DNA of 64,000 bases from Ipomoea triloba (taxonomy: Eukaryota; Streptophyta; Magnoliopsida; Solanales; Convolvulaceae), in contig NC_044916.1 in NCBI RefSeq assembly GCF_003576645.1, forward strand, positions 33,270,483 to 33,334,482. Direction: 5' to 3'. This document shows, piece by piece, positions 12,614-24,000 of this stretch (the first letter of the stretch is position 1; each line of letters begins with the position of its first letter). The position numbers were made by a program, and so were the translations under genes. The notes under the pieces are model-generated. The model had not been told where the DNA came from and did no database searches. It was given only the letters and a program-made list of their open reading frames with translations.

Positions 12614-14560
12614 CTTTTCTGTTCACTTAAAACCCTAGCTTAGCGCCCTGCTAAATGTTAAACCCCTCCGGCTTCCACACCTCACGGCGGCACCTGCTTA
12701 CGTCCTTATGAGCACAGAAACGACGTAGTTTGACTGCCTTGCTTTTATTTATACGCGCAGACCGGGGATGCATTTTTTTTTCTTCTTTCTTATTAAAAAA
12801 AATACAGAATAATAGATTGGTCATGAAACTAGTCATGAAAGTACAATTGAGTGATTGAACGTAAAAAAAATAAAAATAAATAAATAAATTGACAAATTAA
12901 ATAGTTAAATTTTTTCTATAGTTTAAAAATTATTGCTATAATCTCATATCACATAGATGATGCAGGTGCAGAACATGTCTACTGACTGGTTGGAATGTTA
13001 TTTGTACTTGACATCCCTATCATTTGTGGCATCTGTCCAAGTGTCGTTGTTAGGGTTAAACTATAAATTAATTTAAGCAAACCTTTCTTATATGAGCTTT
13101 GGGTTTATGCATATGGTGATAGTGATCTAGACTAAATTGTTTTGACAACAATGTGAAAATAAAATAAAAATCTCAACTTATTGTTCTTAGTGCTCTAAGC
13201 ATGGACATGGGTGGCAGCTTACGATTTCTAGCCATGACTTATGAGGAAAATTGGTGTTTATGTGCAAAATTATGTTTAATGATATGAGAGTGGTGAAGTA
13301 ACTGCTGTTGGTGATTTTGGCACATATAGCTAAGATTCGGATGTCGTTCTTGGTGCTGGACATACTAAAGTGATTGGAGCATTGTGAGTTTCATTATCTT
13401 GTAGATGTGTGGCATTATTGGTAGTAAAAATCAAGTGAATGCAAACGTTGTTAGTGGGCAAAACTCGTGAATGTTGAGCATGACAATTATGACATTGTGA
13501 ATGATCAATGTGGTATATAGTCGGGTTCTAATTGCATGTTGCAATATGTGGATGTAGATTCTGATGAAAGTTTGAAACATGGATCATTTTTTTAGCCTAA
13601 AATGTGACGTTTTAAGGTTGGCCTAGATGCTCACCAAGATTCTATGAGAGAAAATAAAATGTAAAGTCCATTAAAAAAGGTTAATAGTAGTTTAGTTACA
13701 AAAGATGGTGGATCCGGTTAGATCACAACACATTTAGGTTGTAGTGAAAGTATTTTGGTTATTGTTCCATTTGCTTGTAACAATATTACTACATTAAATT
13801 TATCATCAAAGCCCTCTTGCCTAAGATATATGTCTCAAACAAAAAAGACTAATCGGTCATAAAGTTAAAATTGGTCAAATAGTGTGACAAATTTAATTGT
13901 GGTTAATGCTGCCACGATAATGAGTTTTTATTACTTATTTGTGTTTGAAATAAAATTCATAATTAATTGAAGATAATCTCGTTTAGTAATTAGTACAAAC
14001 AAATTTAGTGCACTATTACTAAATTTTAAGAAAAAGGTAAACTAAGTCATTAAACTTTACTCAAAAAAAAATAAAAAATCAATTAGACTCATGAACATTT
14101 GAAAATTACAATTAAGTGCATAAAAATGTTATTTTAGTGCATTGAAGTCAAAAAACTGATCAATGACCTATAATAATAGGCCACTAAATTCCAACAACTA
14201 TGACGATGCTCTATGAATTAATACCAGCGACTTCGAATGGTCGCCGGTTGCTTGCCTTTTCTAACGGAGAAGGATGGCAGCCGTCGCAGATTGAGAAGCC
14301 GAGGTTGTCTCTTTCAAAAAATACGATAGGCGATTGTTCGTCAATTGTTGATTACTAATTTTGTTCTTAAGGATGGTTGTCAACGATGGTTAATAAATAG
14401 TCAATACTCAATAGGTTGTTATTGATAAATTGAATTTATTTGACCAATTTTAATAAATTAGAGTTTTTTTTTTTTGAAAACATAAATTAGAGTATTTAAT
14501 TGTACAACATATTACTCTGTAAAGAGAAGAGAACCAATGAACCATAATTTGACGGATGTC
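12614..14560. other. Intergenic region between divergent S17 and DLDG1 genes
   Basis: The first roughly 100 bases include the S17 leader and promoter. The rest is AT-rich. A stretch at 13000-13900 has higher complexity and might be a very old transposon remnant, but I could not identify any domain in either strand, so I do not assign it. Confidence 0.4.
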
Positions 14561-14823
14561 TGATGTAATTTGAAGAACAGGGTTTATCCCAACAGAATCG
14601 AATCTATACCGTTATCCACTCCGCCACTCTTCTCTTTTGGCTTCCACCCAAAATTGTCCCCATTCTGCACTCAAGTCTCAAACCGTGAACCCAACTCCCA
14701 CACTCTAAAATCTACTGAATCGAAATTTGGTCCTGTTTCGTGGGTTAGCAGTAAATGGCCGACTGTTCCAACGGCATGCATTTCTTGAATTTTGTTGTGA
14801 AGCACTGATGAGGATGCTGAAAA

Positions 14824-14910
14824 ATGTGGAGCTGTGTACGCCTTCTTAATGAGCACTTCAATACTCTTCTGCCCGAATCCCATCTCTCTGAAACGACCCA
14901 CTTCCGGTAA
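14824..14910 (+). promoter_or_regulatory. Overlapping upstream ORF candidate in the DLDG1 leader
   Basis: An ATG at 14824, in a different frame from the main start at 14849, opens a reading frame of about 28 codons (beginning MWSCVRLL). It ends within the first codons of DLDG1. If the transcript starts upstream of 14824, a scanning ribosome would meet this ATG first, which could lower translation of the main frame. The transcription start is unknown. Confidence 0.4.
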
Positions 14911-17900
14911 CTATTTGTTCCTCAGTGGTTCCGAGGTCCAATTGACCCATTGCCGGAGTTGGAAGAGAAGGTTCCGGAAGTTAATTCCCCATGTCAAGAA
15001 AAGGAATTCTAAGAAGAGCAGGGGTAGGAAGAGTTGGTGGCAGAAGTTCTTTGACGAGGAAGGGAATTGGTTTGGTTTGAAGGACGATGAAATGCTGGAT
15101 GAGGTGGAAATAGAGGAGGGATTGAGCGGCGGCGAGGAGGTGTCGGAGGATGAGAAGTTTGAAGCGTGGAAAAGACGAGCGGAGGCCATTATAGAGTTGA
15201 GGGAAGCGCAGGAGGATATTAGGAACGAGGAGAATAGGAGGTGGGAGGATTGGCTTGTGGACCCGACTGCTATTGATCTTGGCAATGGTTCTTCCTGGGT
15301 ACGGAGCTCTAATGGTTCCATTGGAAATCCCGAAGAGGGCGCTGTGGGGGAGGATCTCAGTGACTTAATTCCTGTGAGGGGATTGGTTAAATCAATGAGG
15401 GATATGATGCTTGGCAGGGAAGAAGATGACATTTTGTATGAGGATCGCATATTTCAGTATGCCTCCTTCAATTCGGTAACTGCATTTTTCTTGGTGTTGT
15501 GTTCAATCTTTTACTTCCTTTTTTGTGTGTGTGTTTTGAGTGACAAGGAAACCTGCAACCACTATTTGGTAGGGGTGTGCAATGGTAATTGGTAAACCCT
15601 GCCTCTTGAGCCAACCTGGCTGCCCATAGCTGACCACCGGCTTCAACGAAGAAGGTCAATAGGCCGGTCCCAACGTAACTTGTAACCTTGGTTACCAAGT
15701 CAGTAATAGGCCACTCCTGCTAGGAGTCAAAATTATAACCTCGACTTACCGAGTAAACAACCTTGGTACTTCCATGTTGTTATCACTATTCGTATGCCGT
15801 GTGATCTTAAATAAGAGTACTTTCACACTCAATGTATCATGGATGATTAAACATATTTCTTTCCTAAATACACTACTCCATGTGAATAGGAATCAGATAT
15901 TTGTATTGGTATCCACATGTCACCCAGATTCTTATACTAGTAACAGAAAAGAATGGCAGCAGATTAAAGAGGCCATACTGCTGTATGCTCATGATTAGGA
16001 ATTCTGTAATATCCATTTCACTAAGATTATGAGTGCCTTGAAATGAAAAAAAAAAGAAAAAGAAAAAGAATCTTACTTTATATATAGGCTCACTGCTCAC
16101 AGCAATCCAACAACATTAGATATGATATTATAAACAGTATCATATTGCTAAAGTAAAAGGATTTGCAAAATAAGTTTCTCTAGGTTAGTTTGTCTATTAT
16201 GTAACTTAACAGATAGTAAAAAGCATAATTGGGAAAACTGTTCATCTGATGCTCTCTCAGACATTCCATTTGTTGTTTTTATTTTCAATGACAAATAATT
16301 CCTTCGATTTGTCATAATTTTGTATATTACACATTTCTCAGTAGAACAAGATCCTGAATTTGCTATTGCATATAGCATGGTAGGTCAATTTGCCTTGATA
16401 CAATTTTATTTTCAATTTTAACAAGTTTTTATTTATTTATAAACATGAAGTATTATTCCTCATACCATAGCTAGGATGACACTAAATTTTGTGTGATATG
16501 TACTTCCTTTCTTGTTGCAGGCTAAGTTTTTGGCAGTGTTGATTATTATTCCATGGGCCTTGGATTTTTTAGTTCACGACTATGTTCTTATGCCTTTTCT
16601 GGACAGGTGACCGTTTTCTTATTGCATTCATACAAAATTATGAATTTCAGATATTTTGCTTCCAAATTTGCTTGACAAAGGGTTTTACTGGTCGGGGAAG
16701 GGATACCAAGGGAGAATGAATCTTTTCCACATGGCTACATACATGTGTTCTTATTCTTGAACCTCTCTTTTGTTATTTTCCAGCCATATGTTTCTTTAAG
16801 GATGTATTTGAATGTTGCCCACTCACCTTGAATGCTAATTCCCCGCATGTTCCTTTTCCTTTTCTTATATTCTAATATATAATTTTCATAAAATGCAATC
16901 AACAGATAGTTCTATGTGAATATTTGCTTCAGTAAGATGCATCAAGATAATGAACAAGCCAAATAGTAACTAGAGACAAAAATAGAACACTACTCTTTAC
17001 ATTTAAAACCAAGATTTTTCAAGAATATGATACCACATAATCTGTCAATACTTTATCAAATAAGCTTGGTACTTGAGAATGCATATTAATGATTACTGTC
17101 AGAATTGGCATGCTACTAATGCTTATTGATTATTGCTACTGCTAATCCTCTTAAAATATTTTTGGATGGTTACTACTATGATCGAAATTCATATGCAAGC
17201 ATTCTGTAAACTGACTCTCATATATGGTTAATATTTATGGGGAAGGTATGTGAAGATTGTACCACTGGCAGCAGAGTTGCTTGATGTGAAAACAAGCCAG
17301 AAGCGTGAAATGATTAAGGAACTAAAACTTGAGCAAGCACGATATCGTCTTGAGGTCGAGATTGGTAAATCTCCACCTCTTTCTGAAAAGGAGCTTTTCA
17401 TGGAGCTTCATCAGAAAGCGTAAGTTTTAGAGTGGTCATTGCAAGACTATTTACATGAAATAAATATACTTCAAGGGGTAACTTTTAATTACATTTAGCA
17501 GTGCTCCCTACACATCTTAGTATCTCTGACCTGCCACCGTTTTTGTTTATCTCTGTTATTTTGCTGAGAAAATCTCATAATATGTTTGAGCTAGACCTTT
17601 AAATGCCTATGAACTGTTCATTGATTGCCAATGTTTTTTAACATCTTGGCTGTTGCTCCTGCAGGTTAGAAATGCGGGATGAGCGGAGGTTAGAAAATCG
17701 CCGAGCATTTGCTAATATATGGTCGGATGCTGTATTTGGCATCTCATTATTCATTCTTTTGTACTTCAATCAGAACAAAGTAAGCTACCATCCCTGTAAT
17801 TTCTTTCTCGATTTAATAAATTGATAGAGCAATAATTAGGTCAGCATTTTGGTCTATTCACTTCTTGATGATAATGTCAATTAAGTTGCGATCAATGCTG

Positions 17901-18934
17901 ATAAAATGAGAGATACTGTCTCCTGCTTGCTATGTGTAAACTTGTTGGCTGTGATTGGATACATACAGACATTAACTTGTACTTTTAGTGTCTTTGAGTT
18001 ATTAGTTGTTTCCTTGTGCCTTTCCTCTAGGATATATAGATGGGAAATGAGTTAAATTTACATTGTGAACTGAACTAATATTTCTTTCTTTTTGACACAT
18101 TGATTCTTTTTTGACATGTTTTGCAGGTGTCTTTGCTCAAATTTACAGGTTACAAATTAATAAATAATATCTCGGACACTGGGAAGGCCCTTCTCATTAT
18201 TCTCATTACAGATATATTTTTAGGGTAAACATTTCTTGTCTAATATCTATCATGACAGCATGTCATTAATGGAGTCTGTTACTGAGGTTGAATTATTATA
18301 AATTCATTAATGAATGAATTTATACTCTGGTCCATAAAGCATTGAACTAGGCTCTAGAAAAGTTCTGGCGCTATGGTTTTGCAATCTATACTAATTCCAG
18401 CTTCATCTATATATTGGAGGCCGTTTAGAAAATAGATGTTATATTTGCATCTTTTATTTTAATAGTGAGATATAAATTGATTTCAGCTTAACTGTATCAG
18501 TTTTTTTGTCCGGGAATTTTCAGGTATCATTCTGAGTCTGGTTGGCAGACTTTGTCAGAGGTAATCGTGGAGCATTATGGGTTTGAGGTTGATCAGGCTG
18601 CCATAACGATATTTGTTTGCATTTTTCCAGTTGTCATCGATGCATGTGTGAAGCTTTGGGTATGTTCTGCACCTTCAAAAAATAGATCTCGATGAAGCTC
18701 TGCGTAGTGGTTAAGATTTAGGCCTTGAGGCGACTACTTGAGTTTTTCATCGAGATCTCTTTTGCTTATCAATTTAGCTCTTCTTGTTATTGGTGCAACC
18801 GTATTAAAATGCATCATCTCATGGCTACATTCCTCACAAACTTCAACTTTGTCTTGGCTTTTCAGTTGTTCAAGTACCTACCAAAGATATCCCCAAAGGT
18901 GTCAAATATTTTCCGGGAAATGAAGAGGCATTAG
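14849..18934 (+). CDS. DLDG1: DLDG1-like CemA-domain protein of the chloroplast envelope
   Basis: Seven exons: 14849-15475, 16521-16606, 17246-17419, 17665-17779, 18127-18224, 18524-18659 and 18866-18934, giving 434 residues. The N-terminus is a likely transit peptide. A charged, Glu/Arg-rich segment around residues 45-130 follows (KSWWQKFFDEEGNW, EAWKRRAEAI). The C-terminal half has four hydrophobic segments, in FLAVLIIIPWALDFL, AVFGISLFILLYF, ALLIILITDIFLG and ITIFVCIFPVVIDA. This is the CemA fold, related to the plastid-encoded envelope protein involved in proton extrusion. From memory it matches Arabidopsis At4g31040 (DLDG1), reported to act with the plastid CemA protein on proton homeostasis and photoprotection. 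The upstream codon at 14834 is GTG, so 14849 is the first in-frame ATG. An out-of-frame ATG at 14824 overlaps the start. Confidence 0.88.
16044..16070 (+). repeat. A-rich (GAAAAA)n tract in DLDG1 intron 1
   Basis: Simple purine repeat of A runs separated by single Gs, in the first intron. It has no coding role. Confidence 0.7.
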
Positions 18935-19018
18935 AAGGATTGTTTCTCTCCAGCACCTATTGTCTCGTTTACACAATTTTCCAACTCGCCATTTTCTCCT
19001 CTTGGTCTTGGTTTTGGT

Positions 19019-19612
19019 TTGGTGACCACAAAATTGCTTTTAAAGAGGGTAGAGGTGGATCCTGCATGTCCTATGTGTGGACTAGTTCATGAAGACACAA
19101 TGCATACTCTCGTTATATGTGATTTTACACAACTTGTTTGGCATGAGTCACACTTACCCCTTTCAAACATAATGGGCAACAATTTTATTATGCGGTTTAC
19201 AAATATTTTGACCACTTTGACTGAAGATGAAATTTGCATGGATGTAGCTATCCTCTATCACGTGTGGCGTGCAAGGAACAATGTTGTATGGGACAATTTT
19301 ATACCAGCTCCAAAACGAGTCGTGGCGTTGGCGGCAGCAACACTACAAGCGTGGAGGGCGGTGAACTACAGATTGCTCTCAGCTCTGGAGTGGGTTAAGC
19401 AGGGTGCAGTCTACCTTCTATTCTTATGTTGGTTTATACATTGATGCATGTAGGAGTGCCATTGCCTCTTTTTTATTTTGTCGTATCGTTTTAAGTTCCT
19501 AGATCAGGGAATGTTATTGCTCATACTTTTGCTACTGCGGCACGTCATCAGGCTAGCATTTTGTATTGGGACTCTGTCCTCCCTGACTCTGTTTTGTCTC
19601 TTTTACAATAAT
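19019..19612 (+). mobile_element. LINE (non-LTR retrotransposon) 3' fragment: zf-RVT and RNase H remnants
   Basis: The frame starting near 19022 encodes a zf-RVT domain (DPACPMCGLVHEDTMHTLVIC, then QLVWHES), the HVWRARNNVVWDN segment that follows it in plant LINEs, and AATLQAWRAVNYR. After an internal deletion around 19440-19490, the end of the RNase H domain can be read: RQ.GNVIAHTFATAARHQAS...LLQ and a stop near 19610. It is truncated at the 5' side, as is usual for LINEs. It begins only about 85 bases after the DLDG1 stop codon, so it may lie in or just after the DLDG1 3' UTR. Confidence 0.82.
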
Positions 19613-20157
19613 CTATACCTCATAGTTTTATTTCAAATAAAAAAGTATGTAAAAACAGGGTAAAAATAGCAATCTTTTTAATTATAAGGGTTAATTTCAA
19701 TTTTTGTTATAGATTTATAGGTGACAGTTCACTTTTAATATTTTTATATATATTAAAACATCTTCATTTAGTCATAATATTATTGTGGCAGGACCATTTT
19801 TAACCCTCCATCAAATTTTTTTTTGAAATGTCTTTAAATAAAAGATATTTCAATCTTTATTTTTTTATACAAAGTAGGTTGAATTATTACTCGGCGTATT
19901 TTTTATGTTTATGTTTTTGAAAAAAAACCATAATTGAAGATCGAGATGTTATTATATTTAACGATATTTAAATTGTTTTATTGATAAAGGACAAAAGATT
20001 GTCATGTCACAATAATACTATGATAAAAAATGGTGTTTTAATGAAAAATGACTTAAAATAGACTATCGCCTATAAATTTTAAAAAAAGAACTCTAATTGT
20101 AATTAAAAAAAAAAAAGAACTATAATTGTAATTTTGAAAAGTGAGATAGTTACCAAA
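19613..20157. other. AT-rich intergenic DNA
   Basis: Strongly AT-rich, with repeated A and T runs and a local duplication of a phrase like AAAGAACT(C/A)TAATTGTAAT near 20085 and 20115. No gene or clear transposon end was recognised. Confidence 0.5.
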
Positions 20158-20344
20158 AGGCTTTGCTCAAGTGGAAAGGGCATAAATTGCTTAAGCACTG
20201 CCAAATAGGGCTGGACTAAAAATTAATTGGATTAGTTTTATACCATGGGATAGTGGGACACAAATATCATTATGTTGAAAAAATGAGATAATAAAGAAAA
20301 TATTGGTTGAGGTTTGCCGTATAATTTTAATTTTATTGTTCTAT

Positions 20345-20480
20345 CCATGCACTGACTCTATTACAATGCAGCACAAGAATCAATATTGTGCTCCACTGAG
20401 ACTCGAACCCACTACCTCTTATATAAAGGGAAGGATTTGATGCTCCTGGGCCCATGCACTTGACTTGAGAAGAAAAGAAA
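20345..20480 (-). mobile_element. Possible tRNA-derived SINE remnant
   Basis: On the minus strand this reads GGGCCCAGGAGCATCAAATCC, then GTGGGTTCGAGTCTCAGTGG, which fits an RNA polymerase III B box (GGTTCGAGTC), then an AT-rich body. A separate plus-strand piece at 20158-20200 (GGCTTTGCTCAAGTGG) looks like an A box. The two pieces are in opposite orientation, so the copy, if real, is rearranged. The call rests on box-like motifs only. Confidence 0.35.
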
Positions 20481-20699
20481 TGAGAATCTGTCGGCCTATT
20501 AAATCCGGGAGGTCATCGTAAGTTTCCGTAAATACAGGGGTCAAAGTGAAAATAACAAAATTCATTTACTCCGTAATTGGTTTGACTTGTGAGTTCGGAG
20601 GCTAGATTGCATAGGATTTTTTTTATTTTTATTTTTTATAAGAAACAGAAACCGAAAAGGTAAAAACAAGCTTCCAAAAGCGTTTGTAAACACACGCAC

Positions 20700-21018
20700 T
20701 TGGACACAGAGAAGCAGAGAGATATACGTACATACATGTGTATGTAGTACATATATATGTATATATATATATATAGAGGCGTATGGTGGACCCTAAACCC
20801 CCCTTGCCTCTCTTTGTTTTCAAACCCTCCCGCGAAGCAAATTAATCCTTTCCTTGGATTCTCACTCCTCGATTCCAATTGGGGAAACCTCAGAGGAGAG
20901 ATTCTCTCTGTTGTTATTATTATTATACTGTTGGATTTACATCTGAGTGAATAAAGAGAGTGATTTGGTTCAATTCTAGAGCTTGTTTGCTGTCGACGTT
21001 TTCGATTCAATTGGATTA
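20700..21018 (+). promoter_or_regulatory. Core promoter and 5' UTR of the YTH gene
   Basis: An alternating TA tract at about 20744-20774 stands roughly 245 bases before the ATG at 21019 and could serve as a TATA region. The sequence after it is pyrimidine-rich (CCCTAAACCCCCCTTGCC, TCTCTCTGTTGTTATT), as in many plant leaders. The transcription start is inferred. Confidence 0.4.
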
Positions 21019-24000
21019 ATGGAGGAGAACAACCAGCAGGGTTTTGATCGATTTGCTCCCAACTCCTCTCCGGGTTCGTGTACATTCTTTCTCATTAACC
21101 GCTTTGGTTTTTGGTCAATTCGATTCAACTGAATTTTGACTTTGCGTTAGGAGCTTTTCTTTGAGTTGTGTTTGCCGGCTATTGGTTTTCGTAAAAAAGA
21201 AAGAAAAAAGGATCCGTTTTGCTTGTTTACAGTATTGCTTGCACCAAATTCGGAAGTTTAGGGTAAGGAAAGGCACGAGTTCTAGTGTCTTTCTTGCAAT
21301 TGTATTGAATTCTCAAGTTGAGATGTGGTTCTGGTTATAGGGCTATGTACCTAGTTAAAGATCACGGCTTGGTACTGAATACCACAGTGGAAGTTGTTAC
21401 TTTGTTACAACCACTTAGCAAATTCTGTGGACCTTTTCAATTGAATTATTAAATGTTATTCCAATTGATTGTATAATTTGCTAGTTAACTCCTGGCTATG
21501 GCCTTGTGTTCTTATTTTTGATGTGTTGCATCAGATACAAACTGTGGATAGAAAATTTAAGGAACAAATGTATTTTTTGGTGAGGCCTGCACTGTTTATT
21601 ATGTCAGTATTAAAGTATTCCATAAAACAATCTGCAATTGCTGTATGAATTAGTAATCATGGTGAAACAGCTAGAAATGTCTGAGCTGGTTACTTGTACT
21701 AAATAACCCTTCACTTAATTTACACTTGGGAATTTGAGTCAAGGAACTTCTAAGGTTCTTGATGCATCACTGGTTTTGGATGGAAATAAGCAGTACTGGT
21801 GCACCTTATGAGTGTGCAGTTCTGATACAGTATGTATAGCGAATGTGGTTTGAGGGAACTTATGGAAACAAAACCTACTAGAGTTGATAACGGTGATGAC
21901 TGATCTTGTTATATGCTCTCACTAGTCACTACTTGAATGGAGCATCTTGTTACTTTTGGTCACCAAGTGTCCCTCAGTTAGTTCAGAGATGAATAGTTGT
22001 GCAAGGAATGATGGAACTGGCAACACTGGCATTGAGTGTTTTTATGGTGTTGGTTCTTTTGGGTGGGTTATTATTGTAAGAACTTTGGGGTTAGTTTTAG
22101 TGTACTCTTTAAGTCATGATTTTGATCACTTCAGTTGACATTTGGTTCAGTGCTATCTGAAATTCTACATTATAATTTCACTTCTATAAAGGAAAAGAAA
22201 ACTTGAAAGAGTTTTCTTAATCATTAATTGCTTCTAGCTGTGTTACCAGTGCTGAGTTCGATCTACCCTAGAGTTGAAATAGTTAAATATGTGCCAAGAA
22301 GTAACTTTTGATGTATTCAGATACTTACCATCAAATTCCATTTACTTTTATGGGAGTTAAGAATGGTCACAGTACAATACTTGCTTCTAGATTCAAACAG
22401 AGGAAAAAAGAGCAGTATGATGGGAGGAAAAAGTGTTGTGGTTTTTAATTTATATGAGAGTTGGGCTAAATAAGACTGTTTGGTTCATGGAGGTGAAGGG
22501 GAAGATATCCTTTGCTTAGAGGAAGTATATCACTGGCAAGGATCCTTTTAACTAATTTGATATATTTATGTTAGTTGCTTCAAAAAAAAAAGTTAGTTGC
22601 TTAAGATCCTTATCATTCACACCTGATCTATTTCTACTTCCCTCCTTTTGACCTCAAGCATTTTGCCATTTCCATCATTCTCTTTGTTTCCTCATCCTAG
22701 CCTGTTGGCATTACCCCTGATCCAAGACTATTTATTGAATTTGTTTGATTTTGGGACATTCCTTAGAGAGAGTGTGAAATTTACAAGTGGAGTTCCTTTT
22801 CAAAGTATCATTTGATTTTTATTACCAGAATACCTGATTATGCATTAATAAGCTATGGGCTTCTGATGTTGATGCAGGTGAGAGAACTGAGCTGCCTGCT
22901 GTAGCGGAACAGGTATGCTGCTATTTTTCCATTATATAAATCAGTGTTTCATTTTGTTTTTGTACTTTTGAATTAGCATAGGTAATGTGTTCCATTAGTA
23001 CTTCCTTGTTTAATCTATTATCAGCCTATTTCGCCCAAAGATGAAAGGATTGTTTCTGCCAATCATTCTCCGGATGCAGCCATATCTGTGGTTCCAGTAA
23101 ATGCCAAAGACCAATCTGTTAGCTCTGAAACAAGTGCAGCTCTTTCTACTATGCATCCGCCCAATTCTTATACTCCACTGGAGCAAGGTTTTTATTATGG
23201 AGGTTAGTACCTTTTAGCTATTGTTTACTTAATCCATTGTTCTGTACTTTCCAGAATATGATAAAGGTCCTCCTCATAAATAAATTTTCTTGAAGTTGGT
23301 TGACTATATGATTTATTAAGCGTGCCTCAGGTGTACTGCTTTAACTCAATGTGGCAAATTTTGATTGATTTCTGTTCGACAAGAGTACATAAAAGATTTG
23401 GGTTATTCATTTTTTTTTTTTTTTTTTTTTTTTTGTTGTTCAAATTACATAATTGCAAAGCTTGATGCTTGTGTCCTATAAGTATTAATAGTCCTTGGTC
23501 TTGTTAACTGACTCTGACTTTGGCTATGGTTCAGGTTATGACAATGGCTCAGGAAATTGGGCTGAACACTCTAATGAAGTGAATGCAAACAACTTGCATG
23601 TTGTACCTCCTGTGAGTTTAAATCAACTCTCTCATCTTAGGTATTTATTTTCCTTGAATTGTTACTACTTACTGAGATGCTCATTTTTGTTGTATTTGAT
23701 TGTATCCAGGCAATGTACAATGATGGGAATCCATCACTCTTTTTTCCCCCTAGTTATGGTTATGATGCCCAAATGGCATATGGACAGTTCTCCCCTATCG
23801 GTGGTCCTCTATCCCCCATAATGATAGATGGTCAGCTATATTCTCCACACCAAGTCCCAGTATCTCCATCCTACTATCCACCACCTATTTCACCTGGACT
23901 GCCACATGTTACTTCAGCTCTTCCTGCTTCACAGACTGAGCTGATGGCACCTGGAAGTAGTGGCCATGAAAGTTTAGTTGATAGTATGCTTTATGGGACG

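Noticed and set aside
12950..13900. Suspected old retrotransposon between S17 and DLDG1
   Set aside because: No protease, integrase, RT or RNase H motif could be read in any frame and no LTR-like ends were found.
14911..15450. 179-codon Ser-rich ORF on the minus strand
   Set aside because: It is the antisense shadow of DLDG1 exon 1.
20757..20954. Small plus-strand ORF in the YTH leader region
   Set aside because: It begins in the TA repeat and has no conserved features. It may act as leader sequence but is not supported as a protein.
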